A stretch of 64,000 nucleotides of DNA. It comes from Paraglaciecola chathamensis S18K6. Lineage in GTDB: Bacteria > Pseudomonadota > Gammaproteobacteria > Enterobacterales > Alteromonadaceae. Shown here one piece after another: positions 46,551 through 57,982 of the stretch (position 1 is its first letter; each line of letters begins with the position of its first letter). The notes under the pieces were generated by a model. That model was not told where the DNA came from. It saw only the letters and a list, made by a program, of their open reading frames with translations, and did not search any database. A program made the translations under genes and the position numbers. The DNA lies in contig BAEM01000031.1 of NCBI GenBank assembly GCA_000314955.1, positions 1-64,000 of the forward strand, read 5' to 3'.

Positions 46551-47417
46551 ATGTCTGTGTTTACTATCGTGTCTTTAACGTTTATCACTTTGGTGGCTTT
46601 TGCGGCTAACTCTGTGTTTTGCCGTCTCGCATTGGACGAGCAGAATATGGATCCCATGAGTTTCACAGGAATTCGATTAGCATCGGCAGCTCTGGTACTC
46701 GGCCTGATTATGCTGGTCAAATCACCGGCTAGTGTAACCAGTATCAAAACCTTAAATAGTTATGGAAGTTGGCGACAAGCAGGCTATTTATTTGCTTACG
46801 CGGCAGGGTTTTCTTATGCCTATGTGACTTTGCCTACGGCCACGGGAGCGCTGATTTTATTTGCCGCAGTACAATTTACTATGCTGCTGGTGGCCAGACT
46901 ATCTGGTCATCGTATGAATTCAGTAGCGAGTGCTGGAGTCGTGATATCTCTGTTTGGTTTTGGCTATTTTGTGTTACCCGAATTGTCCTCACCCAGTGTG
47001 GTTGGTTTATTGGTCATGGCGTTAGCTGGGGTTGCCTGGGGCATGTACAGCTTGGCCGGAGCCAAGAGCAGTAATGCACTTGAAACGACAGGGGCAAACT
47101 TTATTCGCTGCTTGCCCTTCGGGCTACTCTTAATGCTGGCGTTTGTGCCTAGTGCAAATCTGACCTTTGAAGGGGTGGCTTATGCGTTGGCCTCTGGCGT
47201 GTTGGCGTCGGGGGTGGGATACGCGATTTGGTATCAAGTGTTGCCCAAGTTAGATAGTAGCGTAGCGGCGGTATGTCAGCTTAGCGTACCGATTATCGCT
47301 GCGTTTGGTGGGGTGATCATAGTCGCAGAGCCCATCACCTCACATCTGATGTTTTCTTCGTTCGCGATTTTAGGCGGCATGTTGTTAGTCATTGTGGGAA
47401 AAAAGCGCAAAATCTAA
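46551..47417 (+). CDS. EamA/DMT-family transporter
   Basis: A 288-residue inner-membrane protein of the drug/metabolite transporter family with ten helices in two EamA halves (about 5-135 and 145-285). Marks: FAANSVFCRLAL, FTGIRLASAALVLGL and, in the second half, GVAWGMYSLAGA. Likely an amino-acid or metabolite exporter, but the substrate is unknown. It begins 4 bp after mgtE without a clear ribosome site, which suggests translational coupling. Confidence 0.88.
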   Translation: MSVFTIVSLTFITLVAFAANSVFCRLALDEQNMDPMSFTGIRLASAALVLGLIMLVKSPASVTSIKTLNSYGSWRQAGYLFAYAAGFSYAYVTLPTATGALILFAAVQFTMLLVARLSGHRMNSVASAGVVISLFGFGYFVLPELSSPSVVGLLVMALAGVAWGMYSLAGAKSSNALETTGANFIRCLPFGLLLMLAFVPSANLTFEGVAYALASGVLASGVGYAIWYQVLPKLDSSVAAVCQLSVPIIAAFGGVIIVAEPITSHLMFSSFAILGGMLLVIVGKKRKI

Positions 47418-47435
47418 TGCGCTATAATATTAGGC

Positions 47436-47476
47436 ATAAAAAAGGTAGTCAGCTATGCAAAATAACCGCTACCTTT
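47436..47476 (-). terminator. Terminator of galK
   Basis: AAAGGTAG and CTACCTTT form an 8-bp stem around a 20-base loop; read leftwards a T-run follows. It lies 48 bases after the galK stop and may also serve the convergent EamA gene. Confidence 0.65.
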
Positions 47477-47523
47477 CAATACTCACCAGTAGGCAAATGA
47501 CTAAAGCGCCAATCGCCTAATGT

Positions 47524-48693
47524 TTAAAAGCGCACTTCGCCCGCGCCGTCACTTGCGCAGCACACATAAAACGTTTCTTGATAACCTGTTTCTGATTGAT
47601 AGCGATCGGCAATCAGTTGCTGAGCACCGGCGACCATTTCACGCGGCATAAGCGCCACAATACAGCCACCGAAACCGCCACCAGTCATGCGTACTCCACC
47701 ATGCTCGCCTAGATAGTCAGCGAGGGTTTCGACGATAAAATCGATGGGTTTAACGGTAATTTCAAAATCGTCACGCATAGACGCATGAGATTCAGCCATT
47801 AAGGCTGATAGGGTTTTTGCATCACCGGTACGTAACGCATCGGCGGCTTGCAGCGTACGTTCGCTGTCAGACACCACATGATGAGCGCGGCGATAAACCA
47901 CTTCCGGTAACTTGTCTTTCTGTGCTTGCAGGTCTGTTAGGCTAATATCGCGTAGCGCTTTTATTCCTAAAATACTTGCTGCTTCCTCGCATTGCTCACG
48001 ACGCGTGTTGTACTCACTGTCAACTAACCCACGCTTAACGTTAGAGTTGATTATCACCACATCTAGCTCTGTAGGCATAGAAATAAGTTGGGTTTCTAAA
48101 GAGCGACAGTCAAGCAGTAGTGCGTTATTTTGTGCACCACATGCACTGACCATTTGATCCATAATACCGCAGTTACAGCCGACGAATTGATTCTCGGCTT
48201 CTTGACCGTTTAGGGCCACGTCGGCTGATGTTAGTGGTAGGTCGAACAATTGGCGGAACGTTTCACCAATAGCGACTTCAAGTGACGCAGAAGAACTAAG
48301 GCCTGCGCCTTGAGGTACGTTACCCGTTACCACCATATCAACACCTTTGAACTGCAGACCGCGCATTTGTAGGTGTTTAATCACGCCACGAATATAGTTA
48401 CTCCATAGCTGAGTCGGGTGTGGCTCAATGGTATCGCTTAGTGAAAACTCATCCTGCTCGTTGTTGTAATCAGCGGCCACAACGCGCACGAGGTCGTCTT
48501 CTCGTGGGGTAACGGCAACCAAGGTTTGGTAGTTGATAGCACAAGGCAAAACGAAACCATCGTTGTAGTCTGTGTGTTCACCGATCAAATTTACCCGTCC
48601 AGGGGCTTGAAAGTGGCGTTCAGGAGCCGCTTTAAAAACCTGTTGATAGGTGGCATTTAGATCGTCAATGGCTTGTTGAGAGATGATTTTCAT
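47524..48693 (-). CDS. galK: Galactokinase
   Basis: Phosphorylates galactose to galactose-1-phosphate (Leloir pathway), GHMP kinase fold. The 389 residues contain the galactokinase signature [19 protein letters not shown], the ATP loop [18 protein letters not shown] and the C-terminal [16 protein letters not shown] 48693 is preferred ([10 protein letters not shown]) over the ATG at 48708, which lies inside the galT end. The genes overlap or nearly touch, so galT-galK is one unit. No galE, galM or gal repressor lies beside it. Confidence 0.96.
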   Translation of the reverse strand: MKIISQQAIDDLNATYQQVFKAAPERHFQAPGRVNLIGEHTDYNDGFVLPCAINYQTLVAVTPREDDLVRVVAADYNNEQDEFSLSDTIEPHPTQLWSNYIRGVIKHLQMRGLQFKGVDMVVTGNVPQGAGLSSSASLEVAIGETFRQLFDLPLTSADVALNGQEAENQFVGCNCGIMDQMVSACGAQNNALLLDCRSLETQLISMPTELDVVIINSNVKRGLVDSEYNTRREQCEEAASILGIKALRDISLTDLQAQKDKLPEVVYRRAHHVVSDSERTLQAADALRTGDAKTLSALMAESHASMRDDFEITVKPIDFIVETLADYLGEHGGVRMTGGGFGGCIVALMPREMVAGAQQLIADRYQSETGYQETFYVCCASDGAGEVRF

Positions 48694-48697
48694 TGCT

Positions 48698-49747
48698 CTA
48701 GGCTCCATTCGATTCGTTGTAATGTACGTCGCTCAGCGCTTGTAATTTTTGCGCAGCTTGCTCAGGCGTTAAATCCCGTTGCGGTTCAGCCATCATTTCA
48801 TATCCCACCATAAATTTACGTACCGTCGCTGAACGTAATAGTGGCGGGTAGAAATGAGCATGCAACTGCCAATGCGCTGTTTCGTCTGTATTATGCGGTG
48901 CACCATGCCAACCCATAGAGTAGGGGAAAGAACACTGGAACAAGTTATCGTAGCGACTGGTTAATTTTTTAAGGGCAACGGCTAAATCGGCTTGTTGTGC
49001 GTCATTCATTTCATCAAAACGAGCGCAGTTGAATTTAGGCATAAGTAAGGTTTCAAATGGCCACGCCGCCCAATAAGGGACTACCGCAATCCAGTGGTCG
49101 GTTTCGACAACGGTTCGCTCGCCGCTGGCCGCTTCTTTTTGCGCGTAGTCGAGCAGCAATGAACTGCCGTGCTTATCGAAATAGGCACGCTGGTTTACGT
49201 CTGCCTTGCGTACTTCATTGGGAATAAAGTCGTTGGCCCACACTTGCCCGTGAGGGTGTGGATTTGAACAGCCCATGGCTGCGCCTTTGTTTTCAAACAC
49301 TTGAACCCAAGCATAATCTTTGGAAAGCTCAGCGACTTGGTCTCGCCAAGTTTGTACTACATTCTCAAGTGCAGGAAGCGACAATTCTGGTAGTGATTTA
49401 TTGTGCGCCGGTGAGAAACAAATCACGCGGCTGGTGCCTCGTGCAGCTTCTACTGTGAACAAGTCATCGTTTTCTTGCTCAGAAGCGGGTGTGTCATTCA
49501 TTAGTGCTGCGAAATCGTTAGTGAATACAAAGGTATCTTGGTACTGTGGATTCACTTCACCGTTTATGCGGGTATTTCCAGCACATAAATAACAGCTAGG
49601 ATCGTGAGCTGCGCTGTCATTTTGTTGTGGCTTTTCTACCTGACCTTGCCAAGGGCGTTTAGCTCTGTGCGGAGACACAAGCACCCAATTGTTAGTCAGT
49701 GGATTGCGGCGACGATGAGAGTGATCTACGGGATCGAATTTAGACAT
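48698..49747 (-). CDS. galT: Galactose-1-phosphate uridylyltransferase
   Basis: Exchanges UMP between UDP-glucose and galactose-1-phosphate. The 349 residues match E. coli GalT (348). Active-site motif NPHPHGQVW with the nucleophilic His of HPH, zinc-type CYLCAGN and the C-terminal [16 protein letters not shown]-like block [15 protein letters not shown] are visible. First gene of galT-galK; no operator could be assigned. Confidence 0.97.
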   Translation of the reverse strand: MSKFDPVDHSHRRRNPLTNNWVLVSPHRAKRPWQGQVEKPQQNDSAAHDPSCYLCAGNTRINGEVNPQYQDTFVFTNDFAALMNDTPASEQENDDLFTVEAARGTSRVICFSPAHNKSLPELSLPALENVVQTWRDQVAELSKDYAWVQVFENKGAAMGCSNPHPHGQVWANDFIPNEVRKADVNQRAYFDKHGSSLLLDYAQKEAASGERTVVETDHWIAVVPYWAAWPFETLLMPKFNCARFDEMNDAQQADLAVALKKLTSRYDNLFQCSFPYSMGWHGAPHNTDETAHWQLHAHFYPPLLRSATVRKFMVGYEMMAEPQRDLTPEQAAQKLQALSDVHYNESNGA

Positions 49748-49860
49748 TTAGACACACCATGTTAATAAGCGGTTAATTAATACTATTATATTACTAATGG
49801 ATTTTAAGTGCTAATCAGAGTCCTGTCACCCCTAAATCGGTATTTTGTTAGCCTAGAATG

Positions 49861-49888
49861 CAAAAAAGCCTGCAATGCAGGCTTTTTA
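49861..49888 (-). terminator. Terminator of the arginine-catabolism block
   Basis: AAAAAGCCTGC-AA-TGCAGGCTTTTT: strong stem with A- and T-runs, 51 bases after the astD stop (minus strand) and upstream of galT. Confidence 0.88.
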
Positions 49889-49938
49889 AATGTCTATTTT
49901 ATATATAAAACAAACGGATAAGCGGGCTTAAATACCTA

Positions 49939-51411
49939 TTAAAATTTCAATCCTGGGTTCAACGTGCCCGGTAAAGCGACTTTTTCAAGCTCAACTGACG
50001 CAACAGGGTAAGCGCAGTAATCAGCAGCATAATACGCGCTTGCTCTGTGGTTACCGCTTTCACCTACACCACCAAATGGGGCTGCGCCACTGGCGCCAGT
50101 GATAGGGCGGTTCCAATTGACTATTCCAGCACGAATACGTTGGTAAAAATGTTGATACAAGTCTTCGCTATCGCTTAGTAAACCTGCAGATAGGCCGAAT
50201 TTGGTATTGTTACCTAGAGCGATTGCGCGATCGAAATCGTCAAAGCGTACTACTTTTAACAAGGGGCCAAAATGCTCTTCGTCAGGCATTTTTTCCACCA
50301 TGGCCGTGACATCAATAATACCAGGACTTACAAAGCCTGATTCAGTATCAAGATGCTTAAGTTCAACCAAAGAGGTTGCGCCTAAATCCAATAACTGGCG
50401 TTGAGCGTTGACCATCGAATTGGCGGCATTTTTAGAAATCATCGCCCCCATGAACGGTTGCTCGTCGGCATCGTAATCGCCCACTTTGATGTTTTTAGTC
50501 ACTTCAATCAAGCGAGCTAAAATAGCATCGCCTTGGCTATTGTTCTCTAAAAAGAGTTTACGTGCGCAAGTACAGCGCTGGCCAGAGGTTACGAAAGCGG
50601 ATTGAATAATATCGTGTACGGCGGCATCAATATCGCTCACGTCTTTGACGATTAGCGGGTTATTGCCACCCATTTCTAGGGCTAAAATCTTGCCAGGATG
50701 CCCAGCATACTGTTCATGCAGAATTTTACCGGTACGTGAACTGCCGGTGAAAAACAAACCATCTAGATCTGGGTGAGCAGCTAGTGCTTTGCCTGTTTCG
50801 ACTTCACCTTGCACTAGGTTTAATACACCTGTTGGCAAGCCGGCCTTTTCCCAAAGCTGAACTGTTTTTTCAGCGACTAATGGTGTTAGGTCACTAGGTT
50901 TAAATACAATGCAGTTACCCGCTAATAACGCAGGTACAATATGACCATTCGGTAAATGGCCCGGGAAGTTGTACGGGCCGAACACTGCCACAACGCCGTG
51001 TGGTTTATGGCGTATAAATGCTTTACCTACTGGCATAGGGTTTTCAACTAAACCGGTACGCTCTTGATAAGCTCGCTCTGAAATGCCTATTTTTCCCATC
51101 ATGGCACCCACTTCGGTAGCGGTTTCCCATAACGGTTTACCCGTTTCTTGCGCGATGGTTAGGGCTAACATATCTTTGTTTTCAGCTAATAGCTCGCCGA
51201 AACGCTTAACATAAGCGAGACGCTCTTCGAACGATAACGCTGCCCAAGCAACCGTTGCTTCACGTGCGCTGGCAACGGCTTGATTTACCTGCTCAGTTGA
51301 CGCTGATTTGGCTTGCCAAATTTGGTTTTTCTTCGCAGGGTCGATAGATTCAATAGCGTGGCCTTGGCCTGCATGCCATTGGCCGGCAATAAAATGGGTT
51401 TGTTGTGTCAT
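49939..51411 (-). CDS. astD: Succinylglutamate-semialdehyde dehydrogenase
   Basis: NAD-dependent aldehyde dehydrogenase, fourth step of the arginine succinyltransferase pathway. The 490 residues show [22 protein letters not shown], the general-base region [13 protein letters not shown], the nucleophile in [11 protein letters not shown] (Cys) and [12 protein letters not shown]. Length equals E. coli AstD (492). RBS AAGGTG overlaps the astA end. Last gene of argD/astC-astA-astD. Confidence 0.95.
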   Translation of the reverse strand: MTQQTHFIAGQWHAGQGHAIESIDPAKKNQIWQAKSASTEQVNQAVASAREATVAWAALSFEERLAYVKRFGELLAENKDMLALTIAQETGKPLWETATEVGAMMGKIGISERAYQERTGLVENPMPVGKAFIRHKPHGVVAVFGPYNFPGHLPNGHIVPALLAGNCIVFKPSDLTPLVAEKTVQLWEKAGLPTGVLNLVQGEVETGKALAAHPDLDGLFFTGSSRTGKILHEQYAGHPGKILALEMGGNNPLIVKDVSDIDAAVHDIIQSAFVTSGQRCTCARKLFLENNSQGDAILARLIEVTKNIKVGDYDADEQPFMGAMISKNAANSMVNAQRQLLDLGATSLVELKHLDTESGFVSPGIIDVTAMVEKMPDEEHFGPLLKVVRFDDFDRAIALGNNTKFGLSAGLLSDSEDLYQHFYQRIRAGIVNWNRPITGASGAAPFGGVGESGNHRASAYYAADYCAYPVASVELEKVALPGTLNPGLKF

Positions 51412-51414
51412 ACG

Positions 51415-52473
51415 TTACACCTTAAATGTTGTCGGAGCGAAGCGAATAAACTCACCATCTTGAATGCCAAGATGATCTGCATCGGCCTGTGAAATAATGG
51501 CCCGCTCGTTTGCTTCATCGATATGTATTGATGCTGCAATCGCTCTAAAATCAGTAATTTTGGTATTAATCACAAAATATTCAGTTTCTGAGTGTGAACC
51601 GTGCTCGTTATATTTGCCTGCTAGCGAGTCATCAATTTTAACCGCTAGTTTTCGACTTGCTTGAGCCGTTCGAATATGTGTTAGATTCGCTTCTACAGTG
51701 GGGCCTGCATCGAAAATATCAACATACCCTCGGCAGCTGAAACCTTCGCTTTCTAGCAATCTTAATGCAGGCTTGGTTTTATCGTGCACTTTACCTATGA
51801 CAGCTTGAGCCTCTTTGCTGAGTAAGCTGACATAAATAGGGTACTTAGGCATCAATTCGGCAATAAATTGCTTCTGTCCAATACCGGTTAAATAGTCGGC
51901 TGTAGGGAAGTCCATCGAGAAGAAATGCTCTTCTAGCCACTGCCAGAACGGGGATTTTCCCGATTCATCACTAATGCCACGCATTTCAGCAATCACGGTT
52001 TCAGCAAATCGTTCTTTGTGTTCCATCATAAACAAGAAGCGCACCTTGGACAGGAATCGTCCGTTATTGCCTTGCCTTGCTGATTCACGCAAAAATAGGG
52101 TGCAAATCTCCGAGACGCCAGTGTAGTCGTTACACAAGGTCAGTATCTCAGCTGTGTTGTAGATATCGAGCTCGCGAGAAGCATGAACCACTTTGCTTAA
52201 ATGGTAATGATAAAATGCATCATCAAGACCGACGCTTGAAGCGATACCACTGGTGCCTACCACTTGTCCTGTGTTGGTGTCTTCCATTACGAACAAGTAG
52301 CTTTCGTTACCAGGTTGGCTGATGTCTGCTTGAAACGCCGTTTCTGAATCTAAGATCTTACTTTTCAATAAGGTTTCATTCACTGGCAATGAGGTAAAAC
52401 CAATGCCAGATTCAACGGCAATATCATGCAGCACAGCATAATCGCTGTGCTTAATAGGGCGAATAATATTCAT
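51415..52473 (-). CDS. astA: Arginine N-succinyltransferase
   Basis: Transfers succinyl from succinyl-CoA to arginine, first step of the AST pathway. The 352 residues show the GNAT-like AstA fold: IRPIKHSDYAVLHDIAVESG, GFTSLPVNE, and CTLFLRESARQGNNGRFLSK. E. coli AstA has 344. Start ATG 52473 has GAGAT upstream and lies 22 bp after argD/astC. The second enzyme (astB) and the last (astE) are not in this block. Confidence 0.95.
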   Translation of the reverse strand: MNIIRPIKHSDYAVLHDIAVESGIGFTSLPVNETLLKSKILDSETAFQADISQPGNESYLFVMEDTNTGQVVGTSGIASSVGLDDAFYHYHLSKVVHASRELDIYNTAEILTLCNDYTGVSEICTLFLRESARQGNNGRFLSKVRFLFMMEHKERFAETVIAEMRGISDESGKSPFWQWLEEHFFSMDFPTADYLTGIGQKQFIAELMPKYPIYVSLLSKEAQAVIGKVHDKTKPALRLLESEGFSCRGYVDIFDAGPTVEANLTHIRTAQASRKLAVKIDDSLAGKYNEHGSHSETEYFVINTKITDFRAIAASIHIDEANERAIISQADADHLGIQDGEFIRFAPTTFKV

Positions 52474-52494
52474 GTTCGCTATCTCAATATAGGG

Positions 52495-53745
<1,251 letters not shown>

Positions 53746-53814
53746 CTATTATTTCAGATTAAATGCAGCTTGTCTGCATGGACAACTGAGCTAACCCCTT
53801 ATTTTTAAAGGGAT

Positions 53815-53849
53815 TGAGTGAACTTGCAGGAATAGTGAATAAGTATTTA
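53815..53849. promoter_or_regulatory. Paired ARG-box-like sites before argD/astC
   Basis: TGAAT-AAGT-ATTTA (53836-53849) matches the ArgR core TGAAT-WWWW-ATTCA at 9 of 10 outer positions. A weaker match TGAGT-GAAC-TTGCA (53815-53828, 7 of 10) is exactly 21 bp away, the usual spacing of paired ArgR boxes. Confidence 0.5.
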
Positions 53850-53911
53850 ATCTAGCCGATGGCTAATTTTATTATTTGTGTATGTACTTTGCGCCACACA
53901 CATTGACCTTT

Positions 53912-53938
53912 AAACCAACTTAGGGGCTAAGTTGGTTT
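53912..53938. terminator. Perfect 12-bp hairpin after the HDOD gene
   Basis: AAACCAACTTAG-GGG-CTAAGTTGGTTT lies 31 bases beyond the HDOD stop on the minus strand. Only three T follow in that direction, so it is a weak terminator or an mRNA 3' stabiliser. Confidence 0.5.
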
Positions 53939-53969
53939 GCATGAATATCTATAGATTTTTTTTGGTCTT

Positions 53970-55124
53970 TTATTCTGAATTATCGGTTTCTAAGCCAATT
54001 GAGCGCATATCTGTAGTTTTTAACGATTCTAATGAGCCCACAGGAAAGGCGAATTGGCGTAAATAATCCTTCGCTTCATCATTGCTCACGAGCTCATGAA
54101 ATTTCAATATACGGTACTTCCCATAGGCGTTACTTTGCTTAAGTACTTTCACTAAGGGAAGAGGGGTGGCTGGGGGCTCGGCTTGTGCTAATTCCGCAAA
54201 GGCGCCACTTAATGGCAAACGAGTGAACCCTAGGCCGTCAATAATGTCCGCGGTCGCTTTCGTAGCGTATTTATCAAGCAGTGAAAGGAGTAACTCGCCG
54301 GAGGGTTCAACTTTTGTTAACGCACTATGGCGTTGATGCTTCAGCGTATCTTCTGCCTCTTTAAGGGCACTTAATTGAATTTGGTCAAACAACCGAAAAT
54401 ACAATTTAATCACCGCGATCGGCCCTAAATTCTGTAGCATGCCTGCGGTAAAAGCTTGGTTTTCGTCTAGTTGATAAAAAGGTGCTAGTCGTTTACTAGA
54501 CATGGCGGTTGCAATTGATTGCTCCCATATTCGTCTTTTTATATGCGGATACGGGTCAGTAATTTGTGGTAAATGGCGACGGATCAGCAAAAATGGCACC
54601 ACCATTTTTAAATTGTCGATACCGAAAAAGGTTAACGCAACACGCAGTGTGTCTGCGCTGATGATTTTCCCTTTGCTGTCACGCCGCCGGTATTTGGCGG
54701 AATTTATCATCTTTAACAGGTCTTTATATAACCACGGAACCTCGGTGGCTAATACTTCAAGGCGCGAGACCGTACACGCTTTTACCGCCAGTAAATCAAG
54801 AATTTTAGGGATCGCCATGTCAATGGCCAGCACTTTGGTGATGAGAAACTCTGGATCGCTCAGTGCTTCGCTGAGTTTTAACTCAATCTCTTGATGCAAT
54901 TTCGCCGCTACACTTTCGACTCGGTTATCTTCTTTTTCTTGAGATAACTTTTTGTCTTCTCTGGCCTGCTTTTCAACAGCGAGCAACTCACGGGTGGGTA
55001 CCACTTCTTTTGCGACGCGGGTCGAATTTTCATCAGCCAATTGTTGTTTAGCGGCTTTTAAATCGATAAACAATTGCTTAAAGCGCGCCTCAACGATGGG
55101 CGTGTTGGTAGCTGGTGAAGTCAT
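53970..55124 (-). CDS. HDOD-domain protein
   Basis: A 384-residue cytoplasmic protein. Residues about 30-95 are a charged helical region and about 100-310 the HDOD domain (VLAIDMAIPKILDLLAVKAC, LRVALTFFGIDNLKMVVPFL, QAFTAGMLQNLGPIAVIKLY), a metal-less relative of HD phosphohydrolases used in signalling. No output domain is seen. It sits between pabA and argD/astC on the same strand, where many relatives have those genes directly adjacent; it seems to be an insertion. Confidence 0.82.
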   Translation of the reverse strand: MTSPATNTPIVEARFKQLFIDLKAAKQQLADENSTRVAKEVVPTRELLAVEKQAREDKKLSQEKEDNRVESVAAKLHQEIELKLSEALSDPEFLITKVLAIDMAIPKILDLLAVKACTVSRLEVLATEVPWLYKDLLKMINSAKYRRRDSKGKIISADTLRVALTFFGIDNLKMVVPFLLIRRHLPQITDPYPHIKRRIWEQSIATAMSSKRLAPFYQLDENQAFTAGMLQNLGPIAVIKLYFRLFDQIQLSALKEAEDTLKHQRHSALTKVEPSGELLLSLLDKYATKATADIIDGLGFTRLPLSGAFAELAQAEPPATPLPLVKVLKQSNAYGKYRILKFHELVSNDEAKDYLRQFAFPVGSLESLKTTDMRSIGLETDNSE

Positions 55125-55203
55125 TAACAGTTTCGAAAACCTTGATTTTATTATCTATATGTAGGGTTAAGTGTGGATTGTGCCCTACTTTTACGCCAAT
55201 TTT

Positions 55204-55803
55204 CTAGGCCAATATTATTTTATCTGCTGAAACGGTTAGAAAGTTAGCCAATATTTGCAAACCGCTAGTACTGAGCAAAGACTCAGGATGAAATTGCACG
55301 CCGTATATTGCTAACGAGCGATGCTCAATAGCCATTATTTCACGCTCTGAAGGGTATTCTTCACACCATGCGGTTACCTGTAACGTGTCAGGCAAGCTTT
55401 GTTCATCAACAAGTAGGGAATGATAGCGCGTGGCTATAAAGGGGGTCGAAATACGGTGAAATAAATCACTGTGATTATGCGTTACGTGAGAGGTTTTACC
55501 GTGTTTTATATTGCGAGCGCGCACAATGCTTGCGCCAAATACTTGTGCAATCGCTTGATGGCCTAAGCAAACGCCAAGCATAGGGATAACACCGGCAAAT
55601 TGCTTAATAGCGTCAAGTGTCACGCCCGACTCATTTGGGGTACAGGGCCCCGGGGAAAAAACCAAGTAATCTGGTGCCAACTCGGCAATTTGTGCACAGG
55701 TTACTTGATCATTGCGCACCACCTTCACCGCTTGGCCGAGTGTTACAAAATAGCGGGCAAGGTTATGGGTAAATGAGTCGTAGTTATCGATGATCAGCAG
55801 CAA
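55204..55803 (-). CDS. pabA: Glutamine amidotransferase of aminodeoxychorismate/anthranilate synthase
   Basis: Class I glutamine amidotransferase subunit (PabA/TrpG) giving ammonia to PabB or TrpE. The 199 residues show IIDNYDSFTHNLARYF, FSPGPCTPNESG, nucleophile GVCLGHQAIAQVF and the catalytic GVQFHPESLLS. The best start is TTG 55803, with no ATG near and no strong ribosome site; a different non-ATG start is possible. The pabA–argD–astA–astD order is common in Vibrio and Shewanella relatives, which favours pabA over trpG. Confidence 0.88.
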   Translation of the reverse strand: MLLIIDNYDSFTHNLARYFVTLGQAVKVVRNDQVTCAQIAELAPDYLVFSPGPCTPNESGVTLDAIKQFAGVIPMLGVCLGHQAIAQVFGASIVRARNIKHGKTSHVTHNHSDLFHRISTPFIATRYHSLLVDEQSLPDTLQVTAWCEEYPSEREIMAIEHRSLAIYGVQFHPESLLSTSGLQILANFLTVSADKIILA

Positions 55804-56258
55804 AGCAATTGATAGCCCATAGCGTGAGCCGATGTATCAAAGGCTCAGGTTGAAAATTTGGCGGATTGTAAAACATTTTATTGTGTTTTGCTGTGGCTTT
55901 ATGTGCTCTGAGATTATTTAAGTCTGTACCGCTAGCTATACACCAAGAACGCTGATGCACAGTTTGGCAGAGACCTTTAAAGTTAAACGATAGTTTAGCC
56001 AAGACGAACTGATTTATCTGGTAACGGCCTATTTAACTTGTCTTGTAAGGCGGTTTTTGCTCTCTCATCTCTAGTAGACCTTGATCAATGACGGCATTGT
56101 TTTGTCCTTTTATGCTAATTGTTAGACTTTTTTCGATCTTGTTGAATAAGCTAATGCACGCCACACTTAGTGCATAAGGTCCCTATATTAATTTCAGATT
56201 GTGCTGAGTGATGCACGCCAGTCATAGCCTGACTGGTCACAAACAGAGTGAGACGAAT
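55804..56258. other. Divergent intergenic region between pabA and etfB
   Basis: A 455-bp gap. It holds a CCAGTCA-TAGCC-TGACTGG inverted repeat (56218-56236) and a repeated ATGCACGCCA (56154-56163, 56212-56221). A minus-strand frame at 55784-56002 looks non-coding. No RNA gene recognised. Confidence 0.45.
56218..56236. promoter_or_regulatory. Inverted repeat before etfB
   Basis: CCAGTCA-TAGCC-TGACTGG, perfect 7-bp arms, ends 22 bases before the etfB start. It includes an ACTGGTC half like FadR sites, but the other half does not match. Candidate operator or leader hairpin. Confidence 0.4.
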
Positions 56259-57008
56259 ATGAAGATACTAGTAGCGGTAAAACGAGTCATTGATTACAAC
56301 GTTAAAGTGCGCGTTAAAGCGGATAACAGTGATGTGGATTTAACGAACGTCAAAATGGCCATGAATCCGTTTTGTGAAATTGCTGTTGAAGAAGCGGTAC
56401 GCCTGAAAGAGTCGGGTGTCGCTAGCGAAGTGGTTGTGGTGTCTATAGGCGCTAAAGCATGTCAAGAGCAGATAAGAACTGCGCTTGCTTTGGGTGCTGA
56501 TCGCGGTATTCAGATTGAACTTGATACGGCAGCTGACGCACTTAGCATCAGCAAACTTTTAAAAGCCGTGGTAGATGAAGAACAGCCAGGGCTTGTGATT
56601 CTAGGCAAGCAGTCTATTGATTCTGACAATAACCAAACGGGTCAAATGTTAGCGGCGTTACTTGACCAACCTCAAGCAACGTTCGCATCTGAGGTTAAAG
56701 TGGACGGCGACAAAGTACAGGTCACACGCGAAATAGACGGTGGTTTACAAACGTTAGAGCTAAATATGCCTGCGATCATCACCACAGATTTGCGTCTTAA
56801 CGAGCCTCGCTATGCATCGTTACCCAATATTATGAAAGCTAAGCGCAAGCCGCTAGAGGTGAAAACGCCCGCTGACCTAGGCGTCGAAGTGAGAAATAAC
56901 ATCACCCTAGATAGCGTAAGTGCTCCGGCACAACGCCAAGCAGGGATCAAGGTTGAGTCGGTGGCTGAGCTAGTGGAAAAATTAAAAAACGAAGCGAAGG
57001 TACTTTAA
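56259..57008 (+). CDS. etfB: Electron transfer flavoprotein beta subunit
   Basis: Beta subunit of ETF, which takes electrons from acyl-CoA dehydrogenases to ETF-quinone oxidoreductase. ATG 56259 gives 249 residues, the usual length; a longer frame starts at 56208 inside the inverted repeat. Marks: [36 protein letters not shown]-site [21 protein letters not shown] and the ETF-beta signature near residues 165-190. It is followed by etfA and an acyl-CoA dehydrogenase gene. Confidence 0.95.
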   Translation: MKILVAVKRVIDYNVKVRVKADNSDVDLTNVKMAMNPFCEIAVEEAVRLKESGVASEVVVVSIGAKACQEQIRTALALGADRGIQIELDTAADALSISKLLKAVVDEEQPGLVILGKQSIDSDNNQTGQMLAALLDQPQATFASEVKVDGDKVQVTREIDGGLQTLELNMPAIITTDLRLNEPRYASLPNIMKAKRKPLEVKTPADLGVEVRNNITLDSVSAPAQRQAGIKVESVAELVEKLKNEAKVL

Positions 57009-57033
57009 GTAGTACGTAATAGGAGAAATGAAT

Positions 57034-57963
57034 ATGACAATTTTGGTCGTTGCTGAACATGATAACCAAGAACTTAAGCCTGTTACCTTAAATACCCTAG
57101 CTGCAGCGCAGCAAATCGGTGGTGACATAGTATTACTGGTGGCAGGGCATAACTGCCAAAGCGCAGTGGATGCTGCGTCGGTTATATCAGGTGTCGATAA
57201 AGTACTTCACGCTGATAATGCGGCTTATGAACATCAGCTGGCAGAGAATATCGCCAAGCTAGTGACAGGACTTGCGACTGGTTACAGCCACGTACTTGCC
57301 CCAGCAACAACGAATGGTAAAAACTATTTGCCGCGTGTGGCTGCTTTGCTTGACGTGAACCAAATTTCTGATGTGACAGGCGTGGTCTCTGAGCAGACAT
57401 TCTTACGCCCTATTTATGCGGGTAATGCTATTGCTACTGTTACTTCTAATGACACCATCAAATTATTAACTATTCGTGGCACTGGGTTTGATGCAGTTAG
57501 CCCTGAAGGTGGTTCGGCGAGTGTAGAAGCCTTGGGTGATGAATATAATGGCGCAACCTCACGTTTTATTAACGAGGAGTTGGCGAAATCTGATAGGCCT
57601 GAGCTAACGGCTGCCTCTGTTGTGGTATCCGGTGGTCGCGGTATGGGCAATGGCGAGAACTTCGACATTCTTTATAGCTTGGCTGACAAGCTTGGCGCAG
57701 CGGTAGGGGCCTCTCGTGCGGCGGTTGATGCGGGCTTTGTGCCAAACGATATGCAGGTGGGGCAAACAGGTAAAGTGGTTGCGCCCGATTTGTATATTGC
57801 CGTGGGTATCTCAGGAGCCATACAGCACCTAGCCGGTATGAAGGACTCAAAAGTGATAGTGGCTATCAATAAAGATGAAGAAGCGCCTATTTTCCAAGTT
57901 GCGGATTATGGATTGGTGGCTGACTTGTTTGATGTTATCCCTGAACTGACTGACAACGTATAG
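57034..57963 (+). CDS. etfA: Electron transfer flavoprotein alpha subunit
   Basis: FAD-binding alpha subunit of ETF. From ATG 57034 (AGGAGA 7 bases before; an ATG at 57028 is too near the site) it has 309 residues. The C-terminal FAD domain shows [54 protein letters not shown] and [17 protein letters not shown]. Co-transcribed with etfB (25 bp) and the acyl-CoA dehydrogenase (19 bp). Confidence 0.96.
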   Translation: MTILVVAEHDNQELKPVTLNTLAAAQQIGGDIVLLVAGHNCQSAVDAASVISGVDKVLHADNAAYEHQLAENIAKLVTGLATGYSHVLAPATTNGKNYLPRVAALLDVNQISDVTGVVSEQTFLRPIYAGNAIATVTSNDTIKLLTIRGTGFDAVSPEGGSASVEALGDEYNGATSRFINEELAKSDRPELTAASVVVSGGRGMGNGENFDILYSLADKLGAAVGASRAAVDAGFVPNDMQVGQTGKVVAPDLYIAVGISGAIQHLAGMKDSKVIVAINKDEEAPIFQVADYGLVADLFDVIPELTDNV

Positions 57964-57982
57964 AATCGAAGCGAGTTGAATT

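Noticed and set aside
55784-56002. 72-codon frame at the pabA start, as a trp leader peptide
   Set aside because: It overlaps pabA, has only two tryptophans far from any attenuator-like hairpin, and no ribosome site.
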